Source of the DNA: Paraburkholderia caribensis
GTDB taxonomy: Bacteria; Pseudomonadota; Gammaproteobacteria; Burkholderiales; Burkholderiaceae
Length of the DNA stretch: 64,000 nucleotides
Assembly (NCBI RefSeq): GCF_002902945.1
Contig: NZ_CP026101.1
Coordinates: forward strand, 2,666,001-2,730,000
Direction of reading: 5' to 3'
The position numbers were made by a program, and so were the translations under genes. This document shows, piece after piece, positions 27,278-35,223 of this stretch (positions within the stretch are counted from its first letter, which is position 1; every line of letters begins with the position of its first letter). The notes beneath the pieces are model-generated. The model searched no databases. It saw nothing but the letters and a program-made list of their open reading frames with translations, and was not told the origin of the DNA.

Positions 27278-28745
27278 GTGCGATCAACTCCTCTTCAGTC
27301 AGATGGTCAAGGCCGAGCGTCGCCTGCAGGCGCCCCGCGCGCATCACCGCGACGCGATGGCACAGCCCGATCAGCTCGATCAGTTCGGATGAAATGACGA
27401 CCACGGCCCGCCCTTCGGACGCAAGCCGGTGAATCAGAAAATAGATGTCGCGCTTCGCGCCAATATCGACACCGCGCGTCGGTTCGTCGAGCACGATCAC
27501 ATCCGGATTCGGCTGCAGGAACTTGGCCAGCGCGAGCTTCTGCTGGTTGCCGCCCGACAGCATGCGCGCGCGGCTGCCCAGATCGCCCGTGCGGATGCCG
27601 AACTCGCGGACGGCTTTCGTCAGCGCGTCGCGGCCCGCCTTCAGATCGAGCAGCGGCTTCGCATAGCGTTCGAGCGTCATCAGCGTCAGGTTGTCCTGCA
27701 GGCTCAGGTTCACATGCAGCCCCTTGCCCTTGCGGTCTTCGCTCAGATACGTGAGACCTCGCCGCATCGCGTCGCGCGGGCTGTGCAGAGCGGCCTTGCG
27801 TCCGGCGATTTCGATCGTGCCCGAGGTGCGCTCGCGCAATCCGATGATCGCCTCGAACGCCTCCGTACGCCCCGCGCCGACCAGCCCCGCAAAGCCGAAC
27901 ACTTCTCCCGCGCGCACGTCGAAGCTCAGATCGTCAACCCACTCGGGCACGCTCAGATGCTGCACGTGCAGCGCGATCGGCGCGTTCCGCGCAGGCGGCG
28001 TCTTGTCGGGGAACATGTCGGACAGCTCGCGCCCCACCATCAGGTTCGCCATCTGCTGACGCGCCAGCAGCGCCGTCTCGCTGCGCGCGACAAAGCGGCC
28101 GTCACGCATCACGATCACCTCGTCGGTGATGTGCTCGACCTCGTCGAGCTTGTGCGAGATATAGACGATGGTCACGCCGTCGGCCTTGAGCTTCGTCATC
28201 AGCGCGAACAGGCGCTCGGTTTCGGACGGCGTGAGCGTCGCCGTCGGCTCGTCCATGATGAGCAGCCGCGCGCGCCGTGACAGCGCCTTCGCAATCTCCA
28301 CCATCTGCTTTTCCGCGACGATCAGATCGCGCACCTTCGTGTCCGGATGCTTGTGCAGGCCGACCTGCTCCAGATAGCGCTTCGCTTCGCTGCGCATCGC
28401 CGTGTCGTCGACGAACATGCCCTTGCGCTTCTCGTGACCGAGATACATGTTCTGCGCGATCGTCAGATGCTCGGCGAGATTGAACTCCTGATGAATCAAC
28501 ACGATGCCCGCTGCTTCCGCGTCGCGCGAGCCGTCAAAGCGCTGCGCGTGGCCGTCGACAAGCACCGTGCCCTCGGTGGCCGTCTCGTAGCCCGCGAGGA
28601 TTTTCATCAGCGTCGACTTGCCCGCGCCGTTCTCGCCGAGCAAACCGTAGATGCGCCCCGGCGCGAGATCGAAGCTCACGCCGTGCAGCACGCGCACCGG
28701 GCCGAAGTCTTTGCGGATATCGTCGAATCGGACGGCGAGGCTCAT
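27258..28745 (-). CDS. Sugar ABC transporter ATP-binding protein (RbsA/MglA-like)
   Basis: A 495-residue tandem ATPase. The first half has Walker A GLLGENGAGKSTLMK and Walker B LLIMDEPTATLT; the second half has ABC signature LSGGNQQKLALAKFL and Walker B VIVLDEPTRGVD but a degenerate Walker A, as is normal for the RbsA/MglA/XylG group. It energises the permease encoded immediately downstream. It starts 13 bp after the LacI regulator gene, so the regulator is in the same operon. Confidence 0.93.
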   Translation of the reverse strand: MSLAVRFDDIRKDFGPVRVLHGVSFDLAPGRIYGLLGENGAGKSTLMKILAGYETATEGTVLVDGHAQRFDGSRDAEAAGIVLIHQEFNLAEHLTIAQNMYLGHEKRKGMFVDDTAMRSEAKRYLEQVGLHKHPDTKVRDLIVAEKQMVEIAKALSRRARLLIMDEPTATLTPSETERLFALMTKLKADGVTIVYISHKLDEVEHITDEVIVMRDGRFVARSETALLARQQMANLMVGRELSDMFPDKTPPARNAPIALHVQHLSVPEWVDDLSFDVRAGEVFGFAGLVGAGRTEAFEAIIGLRERTSGTIEIAGRKAALHSPRDAMRRGLTYLSEDRKGKGLHVNLSLQDNLTLMTLERYAKPLLDLKAGRDALTKAVREFGIRTGDLGSRARMLSGGNQQKLALAKFLQPNPDVIVLDEPTRGVDIGAKRDIYFLIHRLASEGRAVVVISSELIELIGLCHRVAVMRAGRLQATLGLDHLTEEELIAHATGTH

Positions 28746-28758
28746 CGCGGCTTCCCTC

Positions 28759-29838
28759 TCAAGCGCTCTTTCTGACCACGAGCCGATGCGGCAGCAGCAC
28801 GCCCGGCACGTGCTCGCGCGGATTGGCGAGCCGTTGCAGCAGAAGGCGCGCGGCTGTCTCGCCGAGCTCGCGCATCGGCTGCGCGATCGTCGTCAACGGC
28901 GGATCGATCTGCGCGGCAAGCGAAATGTCGTCGAAGCCCGCCACGGCAACGTCGTCGGGCACGCGCTTGCCGACACTGCGCAAGCCCGCGATTACGCCGA
29001 TCGCCAGCGTATCCGACACGGCGAAGATGGCCGTCGGCGCGTCGGTTTGCGTCATCAGCAGCGCCGCCGCCGAGGCGCCCGCCTCGTAGTCGAGGCTGTT
29101 CACGTTCTGGCGCCAGCGTTCGTCGACCGCGATGCCCGCGTCGCGCAACGCGTCCAGATAACCTTGCTGGCGCTGTTGCGCGTACAGGTAGTGATCGTCG
29201 GAATTGATCAGCGCGATACGCCGGTGGCCGCGCGCCAGCAGATGGCGCACCGCGTCGCCCGCCGCGCGGTAGTTGTCGATGCCGACGTACGGCACGCCCA
29301 CGGATGAATCGAACTCGCAGCACGCCACCCACGGCAGTGCGTTCGATTCCTCGGCAAGCGCCTGTTGCACGGTGGCCGGGTCGAGGCAGATCGCGCCGTC
29401 CGCGCGGCGGCGGCGCAGCAGGTCGAAATAGCTGCGCTCGCGGCCCGCATCGGCGCCCGTGTCGCACAACAGCATGAAATAGCCGTGCTGGCGCGCCACG
29501 GAATCGATCCCGCGAATCACTTCCGCATAGAACGGGTTGCCGACGTCGGGCACCATCGTCAGCAACAGGCGGCTTTCCGCGGTGCGCAGATTGCGCGCCA
29601 GTTCGTTCACCCGGTAGCCGCTCGTCGAAACAGCGGCGAGCACCTTGTCGCGCGTCGCCGGACGCACGTTCGAATGCCCGTTCAGCACGCGCGACACCGT
29701 CGCCACCGACACCCCCGCCTGCTCGGCGACGCCCGCAATCGACAGCCCTTCCGATGCGGCACGTGCGGAGCCCCGAATCCCGGGCTCGGCCGCGCCGGAC
29801 GGCTGCGCTTGCGGGTCACGTTGCGACGGTTTGTCCAC
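28759..29838 (-). CDS. LacI-family transcriptional regulator of the sugar operon
   Basis: A 359-residue repressor-type protein. The HTH and hinge are in SIAGVAEQAGVSVATVSRVL (residues about 35-55), preceded by a 30-residue variable tail. The C-terminal sugar-binding domain starts near residue 90. An 18-bp palindrome with a central CG sits 16 bp upstream of the start, as expected for LacI autoregulation and control of the whole operon, of which this is the first gene. The inducer is unknown. Confidence 0.9.
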   Translation of the reverse strand: MDKPSQRDPQAQPSGAAEPGIRGSARAASEGLSIAGVAEQAGVSVATVSRVLNGHSNVRPATRDKVLAAVSTSGYRVNELARNLRTAESRLLLTMVPDVGNPFYAEVIRGIDSVARQHGYFMLLCDTGADAGRERSYFDLLRRRRADGAICLDPATVQQALAEESNALPWVACCEFDSSVGVPYVGIDNYRAAGDAVRHLLARGHRRIALINSDDHYLYAQQRQQGYLDALRDAGIAVDERWRQNVNSLDYEAGASAAALLMTQTDAPTAIFAVSDTLAIGVIAGLRSVGKRVPDDVAVAGFDDISLAAQIDPPLTTIAQPMRELGETAARLLLQRLANPREHVPGVLLPHRLVVRKSA

Positions 29839-29854
29839 CGGTTCTCGCTCCGAG

Positions 29855-29872
29855 AATGTAATCGATTACATT
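29855..29872. promoter_or_regulatory. LacI-type operator in front of the regulator gene
   Basis: AATGTAATCGATTACATT is a perfect 18-bp palindrome centred on CG, the classic form of a LacI-family operator. It lies just upstream of the LacI-family start codon and the sugar operon. Confidence 0.8.
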
Positions 29873-29996
29873 TTTGAGCGACACCGGCGCGAATCGCAAG
29901 TGTCATTTCGTAGGGACTTTCACGGAGGCGCGGCGCGCACGGAAATCCGTCCGCGCGGGATGGACCTGCCCGCGACAGGGCGGCATCGGCGCGTGG

Positions 29997-30007
29997 TTTG
30001 GTACAAT
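29997..30007 (+). promoter_or_regulatory. Extended -10 promoter before the pcm-like gene
   Basis: TTTGGTACAAT contains an extended -10 (TG-n-TACAAT). The first start codon is about 125 bp downstream, so the transcript would have a long leader (30014-30136) that includes a GGGTTACCCCC stretch. I do not recognise a riboswitch class in it. Confidence 0.35.
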
Positions 30008-30136
30008 TTCGCAGCAGTTAACGAGTGACACCCTCCGGGTTACCCCCGGTGATAACAGCCCAGGCAACATCCAATGGGAGCAGTGGTCCCCCAATACACC
30101 CGCTGCCCGCGTCTCAACCACACCGCCGAATTGATC

Positions 30137-30790
30137 ATGAACATCGAACAAGCGCGTTTCAACATGATTGAACAGCAAATCCGTCCTTGGGAAGTGCTCG
30201 ACCAGGACGTGCTGAATCTGCTGTCGATCGTCAAGCGTGAGAACTTCGTGCCCGCCGCGTATCGCGAGCTGGCGTTCGTCGATTTCGAAGTTCCGCTGCC
30301 CGCCGGCCAGCACATGCTCGCGCCGCGTATCGAGGCGCGCGTGCTGCAGGAACTGGCGGTGAAGAAACACGAGAGCGTGCTGGAGATCGGCGCGGGCTCG
30401 GGCTACATGGCCGCGCTGCTCGCGCATCGCGCGCAGCATGTGCTGACGGTCGACATCGAGCCGGAACTGGCCGCGCTGGCCAAGGCAAACCTCTCGGCGA
30501 ACGGCGTGCTGAACGCCGAAGTCGCGACGGGCGACGGCGCGCGCGGCTGGGGCGCAGCCGCCCCGTACGACGTGATCTGCGTGTCGGGCGGCCTGCCCGT
30601 GCTGCCCCAGGAAATCCTCGAGCAGCTGAAGGTGGGCGGCCGTCTTGCCGCGTTCGTCGGCACCGCGCCTGTGATGAAGGCGCAGATCATCACGCGCGTC
30701 GACGAGAAGCAGTTCCGCATCGCCGACGTGTTCGAAACCTACGTCGAGCCGCTGCAGAACGCCGTGCACGCGCCGCGCTTCAAGTTCTGA
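30137..30790 (+). CDS. Protein-L-isoaspartate O-methyltransferase family protein
   Basis: A 217-residue SAM-dependent methyltransferase of the Pcm family (start MNIEQARFNMIEQQIRPWEV). The SAM motif VLEIGAGSGYMAALL lies near residue 80, and the Pcm-like N-terminal lid with VPLPAGQHMLAPR precedes it. The N-terminal part differs from canonical Pcm, as in the proteobacterial variant that precedes a rhodanese and tolC, so true isoaspartate repair is uncertain. The start at 30137 is preferred over an in-frame ATG at 30074, whose extra residues lie in the leader. Confidence 0.85.
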   Translation: MNIEQARFNMIEQQIRPWEVLDQDVLNLLSIVKRENFVPAAYRELAFVDFEVPLPAGQHMLAPRIEARVLQELAVKKHESVLEIGAGSGYMAALLAHRAQHVLTVDIEPELAALAKANLSANGVLNAEVATGDGARGWGAAAPYDVICVSGGLPVLPQEILEQLKVGGRLAAFVGTAPVMKAQIITRVDEKQFRIADVFETYVEPLQNAVHAPRFKF

Positions 30791-30809
30791 GCACCACGCG
30801 AGACCGACG

Positions 30810-31133
30810 ATGCAAAACCTGACCGCTTCCGCCCTCGCCGAATGGCTCGCTGATCAATCCCGCCCGGCGCCCGTGCTGCTCGATGTGCGCGAACCGTGGG
30901 AAATCGAAACGGCGAAGATCGCCGGCAGCGTGTCGATTCCGATGCGCGAGATTCCCGCGCGCAGCGAAGAACTCGACGACGACGTGCAGATCGTCTGCAT
31001 CTGCCATCACGGCGCGCGCAGCGCGCAGGTCGCGATGTTCCTCGAATCGCGCGGCCACAAGGACGTGTTCAACCTGTACGGCGGCATCGACGCGTGGTCG
31101 CGTCAGGTCGATCCTTCCGTGCCGACTTATTGA
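30810..31133 (+). CDS. Rhodanese-domain protein (sulfurtransferase)
   Basis: A 107-residue single-domain rhodanese. The active-site loop CHHGARS near residue 65 gives the catalytic Cys and the Arg of the C-x5 loop, and LLDVREPWEIETAKI is the usual N-terminal signature. It lies 19 bp after the methyltransferase gene, probably in one transcript, and is followed by a strong terminator. Substrate unknown. Confidence 0.9.
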   Translation: MQNLTASALAEWLADQSRPAPVLLDVREPWEIETAKIAGSVSIPMREIPARSEELDDDVQIVCICHHGARSAQVAMFLESRGHKDVFNLYGGIDAWSRQVDPSVPTY

Positions 31134-31163
31134 GCGCCGTTCGCTGCACTTTGCTGCATTGAC

Positions 31164-31191
31164 GCGCCGGTGATTCACCGGCGCGTTTTTG
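31164..31191 (+). terminator. Rho-independent terminator after the rhodanese gene
   Basis: Stem CGCGCCGGTG paired with CACCGGCGCG over an ATT loop, followed directly by five T residues. It begins 30 bp after the rhodanese stop codon. Confidence 0.88.
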
Positions 31192-31340
31192 TTTGTGCAT
31201 GCTGTTTGGCTCTGCGGCGGACCGCGTCAGATGTTTCCTTCGCAAATCCAGAAATCTCAGGCACGGATTAGGAGCATTACTACGCCATCCTGATTATCCA
31301 TCGAACAACATAGCGCGTTTCCTTTCAAGGGCGCGACACT

Positions 31341-31790
31341 ATGAAATCGATCAGGATCGCGGCGGCGTTGGCATTGCTATCGCCCCTCGTCTGTCACGCA
31401 ACACTCGGCGCGGCGCCGTCGGCGGATACTCGCACGCCGCAATCCATGCTGCGCGCCGCCGCATCCGGCGCGACGTCTTCGCCGTCTTATACCGTTCACG
31501 AATCGCAAACGTCCGACGGTGTCACCGTCCGCGAATATGCTTCGGCGGCGAACGTCGTCTTCGCGGTCACGTGGCAAGGACCGACGCGTCCGGACATGCG
31601 GGCGCTGCTCGGCAGTTATTTCCTCAATTTCGTCAATGCGGGACAAAGCCACGCGCGCGGCACGGGTCCGCTGATCGGGCGCGAAGGCGACCTGCAGATC
31701 GAATCGGTCGGGCACCAGGGCGCCTTCGCGGGACGCGCCTATGTGCCGCGGCTCGTGCCTGCCAAGGTGAAGGTTGAGGACCTGCAATGA
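31341..31790 (+). CDS. DUF2844 family exported protein
   Basis: A 149-residue protein with a signal peptide (MKSIRIAAALALLSPLVCHA) and a DUF2844-like mature domain: YTVHESQTSDGVTVREYAS, then VVFAVTWQGPTRPDM and LLGSYF. It overlaps the next gene by 4 bp (ATGA), so the two are translationally coupled. DUF2844 and DUF3443 genes are regularly paired in Burkholderia relatives. Function unknown, periplasmic or surface. Confidence 0.82.
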   Translation: MKSIRIAAALALLSPLVCHATLGAAPSADTRTPQSMLRAAASGATSSPSYTVHESQTSDGVTVREYASAANVVFAVTWQGPTRPDMRALLGSYFLNFVNAGQSHARGTGPLIGREGDLQIESVGHQGAFAGRAYVPRLVPAKVKVEDLQ

Positions 31791-33259
31791 AGAAGTTCTT
31801 TTCGCATTGCACTTCCGGTAGCCCTCTTCTCGCCGTGCTGGTCGCGGCCAGCGTCGCGCTGACCGCTTGCGGCGGCGGAGGCGGCGACGACAACGGCTCC
31901 CACCAGCCCGTGACCAATAACGCTCCTGCCAAGCCAGCAGGAACGCCCGCCCCACCCGCCCCGCCCGCCAGCGCACCAGCCAATGCCAGCGCGCCTTCCG
32001 GCGCGAGCGCGGCTCAACCTGCGAGCGTGACTGAGCCAGCCAGTGCGCCTTCGGAGGCGAGCACGCCTGCCGCCGTCACGCCGGCCAGCGGGACGGGCAC
32101 ATCCGGCAACAACGACACGCCGCCGCCCGCCCCTGTCGCAGACAACATTGTGCCCATCAACATCTTTAGCGACTACACGGACTATCGGGTCGTGAACATG
32201 CCCTACGTCAGCGTGACGTTCTGCGCGCCGGGCAAGCAAGGCGCGTCCCAATGCGCGACCGTCGATCACATGCTGCTCGATACGGGCTCGGTCGGCGTGC
32301 GCGTCATCGCGTCTGCGTTCGACGCGTCGTTCGCCGGCAAGCTGCCGATGCAGACGGGCGCCAGCAACGACAGCACCGGCAAGGCGGCCATCGCGCAGTG
32401 CGCACTGTTCGCGTCGGGCTTTACATGGGGTTCAATGCGAGCCGCCGATGTCACGATTGGCAAGAAGACGGCAAGCGGCATTTCTATTCAGTTGATCGGC
32501 GACAGCACGTTTGCGACATGGACACCGCAAGACTGCTCATCGCGTGGCCGGGGCTTGAACACCGTCAAAGATCTCGGCGCGAACGGTATCGTCGGCATCG
32601 GGCATATGGCGCAAGACTATCCGGAAGCGGCCAGCAGAGCGCTTGCACCCAACTATTACTATTGCCCGACACCCTGGTCATGCACGCCAGCCAGTGTGCC
32701 GCTCGACAGGCAGACGGCCAACCCCGTCACCGCTTTCGCCACCGACAACAACGGCACGATCATCCGCCTGCCCGCACTGCCGTCGATGGGTCAGCTGAGC
32801 GTCACAGGCGAACTGGTATTCGGTATCGGCACGCGCGACAACAACGCGTTGCCCGCCAAGGCGACTTTCCTCGCTGTCACGGACCGCGGCATGTTCTCGA
32901 CCAGCTACAAGGGACGCACGATGCCAAGCTACCTCGATAGCGGATCAAATGCCTTGTTCCTTCCAGATGGAACGATACCCGTCACGCCCGACGACGCCCA
33001 CTGGTTCGCGCCCAGCACGACACAAAGCATGAGCGCCACATTGCTCTCGAACACAGGCAATGCGAATTCCACAATAGCCTTCTCGATTGCCAATTCGCTC
33101 AACCTGTTCGCTCTCGGTTATGCCGCGCACGACAATCTTGGCGGGTATTCTTCGCAACAACTCATGTGGGGTCTGCCGTTCTTCTACGGCCGGAACGTCT
33201 ACACAGCGCTAAGCGGCATGAAAGCGGGCACCCAGACTGGACCCTACGTAGCATTCTGA
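31787..33259 (+). CDS. DUF3443 family lipoprotein
   Basis: A 490-residue protein with a lipoprotein signal: VAASVALTAC then a Gly-rich stretch, so Cys at about residue 28 would be lipidated. A Pro/Ala/Ser-rich linker (about residues 40-115) leads to a large DUF3443 domain with DTGSVGVRVIAS, which resembles the DTGS of retropepsin-like aspartic proteases, and a later LDSGSNALFLPD that could be a second such loop. The pair of D-S/T-G motifs suggests a pepsin-like fold, but this is inference. Coupled to DUF2844; a terminator follows. Confidence 0.8.
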   Translation: MKKFFSHCTSGSPLLAVLVAASVALTACGGGGGDDNGSHQPVTNNAPAKPAGTPAPPAPPASAPANASAPSGASAAQPASVTEPASAPSEASTPAAVTPASGTGTSGNNDTPPPAPVADNIVPINIFSDYTDYRVVNMPYVSVTFCAPGKQGASQCATVDHMLLDTGSVGVRVIASAFDASFAGKLPMQTGASNDSTGKAAIAQCALFASGFTWGSMRAADVTIGKKTASGISIQLIGDSTFATWTPQDCSSRGRGLNTVKDLGANGIVGIGHMAQDYPEAASRALAPNYYYCPTPWSCTPASVPLDRQTANPVTAFATDNNGTIIRLPALPSMGQLSVTGELVFGIGTRDNNALPAKATFLAVTDRGMFSTSYKGRTMPSYLDSGSNALFLPDGTIPVTPDDAHWFAPSTTQSMSATLLSNTGNANSTIAFSIANSLNLFALGYAAHDNLGGYSSQQLMWGLPFFYGRNVYTALSGMKAGTQTGPYVAF

Positions 33260-33290
33260 CCGGCCGCGTACTTCGCGACGCGTGCATACC

Positions 33291-33328
33291 AAAACGGCGG
33301 ACAGGCACCTCAGCCTGTCCGCCGTTTT
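33291..33328 (+). terminator. Terminator after the DUF3443 gene
   Basis: AAAACGGCGGACAGGC pairs with the 16 bases 33313-33328 around a 6-nt loop and ends in TTTT. The A-start and T-end make it able to work on both strands. Confidence 0.85.
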
Positions 33329-33515
33329 CACTTCTTCCGCGCCGCTCAATCCGTTTCTTTCACCTTCCCATCGCTCACGTCGGCAGGCGCTACAGCACCG
33401 GTAGCCGCACGTCCGTGCACAACAGCGCAGCGGCGATGCACCGGCGTCGCGCCCACCCATCCGAGGAATCGCGGCGCACGCTCCGTTGCAGCGCGGCGCG
33501 CACCCGAACGAGGCG

Positions 33516-33532
33516 CGCGCACCCGTGGTGCA
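33516..33532. promoter_or_regulatory. Possible NtrC site upstream of urtA
   Basis: CGCGCACCCGTGGTGCA has a perfect right half GGTGCA and a weak left half against the NtrC pattern TGCACC-N5-GGTGCA (about 9 of 12). It lies ~100 bp upstream of the sigma-54 site, a normal enhancer distance. The rest of 33329-33743 holds no credible gene. Confidence 0.35.
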
Positions 33533-33632
33533 CCGCTTTCGCGCTCAAAGCGCATAACGCCACACGATGCCGCACCGGCATCGAGCCGCCTTGCAGCAAG
33601 CGAAGCGTGTATTGAAGCGGCTCCCGCGCAGT

Positions 33633-33648
33633 TGGCATATGCCTTGCA
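33633..33648 (+). promoter_or_regulatory. Sigma-54 promoter of the urt operon
   Basis: TGGCATATGCCTTGCA matches the -24/-12 consensus TGGCAY-N6-TTGCW with exact GG-to-GC spacing. It lies 95 bp before the urtA start. Sigma-54 control is expected for urea uptake under nitrogen limitation. Confidence 0.75.
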
Positions 33649-33743
33649 GTATCCGGCCCGCAAGCGCCTGCACACATAACGCAAACAATTGGACGCACGC
33701 CGTTCGTCCGCCACTCAACACCATCTATGGCAAGGGGAAGCAC

Positions 33744-35045
33744 ATGAAACGTCGCAGTCTGCTGAAGCTCGGCTCCATGTCGGGCGCGCTCGCGCTCGCG
33801 GGCAAGGTTCCTTTCGCGCACGCCCAGTCGGGCAGCGGCCCGATCAAGGTCGGCATCCTGCACTCCCTGTCGGGCACGATGGCGATCTCGGAGACGTCGT
33901 TGAAAGACACGGCGCTGATGACGATCGCCGAGATCAACGCAAGCGGCGGCGTGATGGGCCGCAAGCTGGAGCCGGTGGTCGTCGATCCCGCTTCGAACTG
34001 GCCGCTGTTCGCCGAGAAAGCCCGCCAGCTGCTGACGCAGGACAAGGTCGCCTGCGTGTTCGGCTGCTGGACGTCGGTGTCGCGCAAGTCGGTGCTGCCC
34101 GTGTTCGAGGAACTGAACGGCCTGCTCTTCTACCCGGTGCAGTATGAAGGCGAGGAGATGTCGCGCAACGTGTTCTATACGGGTGCCGCGCCCAACCAGC
34201 AGGCGATCCCCGCCACCGAATACCTGATGAGCGCGGAAGGCGGCGGCGCCAAGCGCTTCTTCCTGCTCGGCACCGACTATGTGTATCCGCGTACGACGAA
34301 CAAGATCCTGCGGGCGTTCCTCAAATCCAAGGGCGTCCAGGAGACCGACATCCAGGAGGTCTACACGCCGTTCGGCCATAGCGACTATCAGACTATCGTC
34401 GCCAGCATCAAGACCTTCTCGCAGGGCGGCAAGACGTGCGTGATCTCGACCGTCAACGGCGATTCGAACGTGCCGTTCTACAAGGAACTCGGCAACCAGG
34501 GGCTGAAAGCGACCGACGTGCCCGTCGTCGCATTCTCGGTCGGTGAAGAGGAACTGCGCGGCATCGACACCAAGCCGCTGGTCGGCAACCTCGCGGCATG
34601 GAACTACTTCATGTCGGTGAAGGGCCCGAACAACACGAAGTTCAAGGAACAATGGGCCGAGTGGGTCAAGTCGCAGAACCTGCCGGGCGGCACGAAGCGC
34701 GTGACCAACGACCCGATGGAAGCGACCTATGTCGGCATCCACATGTGGAAACAGGCCGTCGAAAAAGCGAAGAGCACCGATGTCGACAAGGTGCGCGTCG
34801 CGATGGTCGGCCAGAAGTTCGCGGCGCCGTCGGGCTTCACGCTCGAAATGGACGGCAACCACCATCTGCACAAGCCGGTGATGATCGGCGAAGTGCGCGC
34901 GGACGGCCAGTTCAACGTCGTGTGGAAGACCAAGACCGCCATTCGCGCGCAGCCGTGGAGCCCGTATATCGCAGGCAACCAGGGCAAGCCGGATGTCGTC
35001 AGCTCGATTCCCGAGTTCCTGCGCCGCCGCTCACGCGTCGCATAA
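33744..35045 (+). CDS. urtA: Urea ABC transporter substrate-binding protein
   Basis: A 433-residue periplasmic receptor of the UrtA family. The start MKRRSLLKLGSMSGALALAG has a twin-Arg-like signal region with cleavage near AHA-Q. The mature part carries UrtA-type stretches: GILHSLSGTMAISETSLKD, NGLLFYPVQYEGEE and YVWP-like positions around FLLGTDYVYPRTTN. The ATG at 33744 has ribosome site AAGGGGAAG, so the upstream in-frame extension is rejected. First gene of urtABCDE, with a sigma-54 promoter. Confidence 0.95.
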   Translation: MKRRSLLKLGSMSGALALAGKVPFAHAQSGSGPIKVGILHSLSGTMAISETSLKDTALMTIAEINASGGVMGRKLEPVVVDPASNWPLFAEKARQLLTQDKVACVFGCWTSVSRKSVLPVFEELNGLLFYPVQYEGEEMSRNVFYTGAAPNQQAIPATEYLMSAEGGGAKRFFLLGTDYVYPRTTNKILRAFLKSKGVQETDIQEVYTPFGHSDYQTIVASIKTFSQGGKTCVISTVNGDSNVPFYKELGNQGLKATDVPVVAFSVGEEELRGIDTKPLVGNLAAWNYFMSVKGPNNTKFKEQWAEWVKSQNLPGGTKRVTNDPMEATYVGIHMWKQAVEKAKSTDVDKVRVAMVGQKFAAPSGFTLEMDGNHHLHKPVMIGEVRADGQFNVVWKTKTAIRAQPWSPYIAGNQGKPDVVSSIPEFLRRRSRVA

Positions 35046-35223
35046 CGTGGCATGAGCAACGTGCCGGCGTGTCGCACCAGTTGGACGCACCGGCTTGCGC
35101 AACGCGCCGCCGGCTCGCCTCGCGCGAGCCATCCGGCGCGCCCACGCAAGCGCGCGATGCCCTTGCCGCTTCTCGTGCGAGGGCATCGCGCGCCTGCCTG
35201 CAGGCTTCTCACTCAAGACCACT

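Noticed and set aside
30008..30136. Riboswitch in the leader of the pcm-like gene
   Set aside because: A GGGTTACCCCC stretch and a long leader are present, but I find no match to a known aptamer core.
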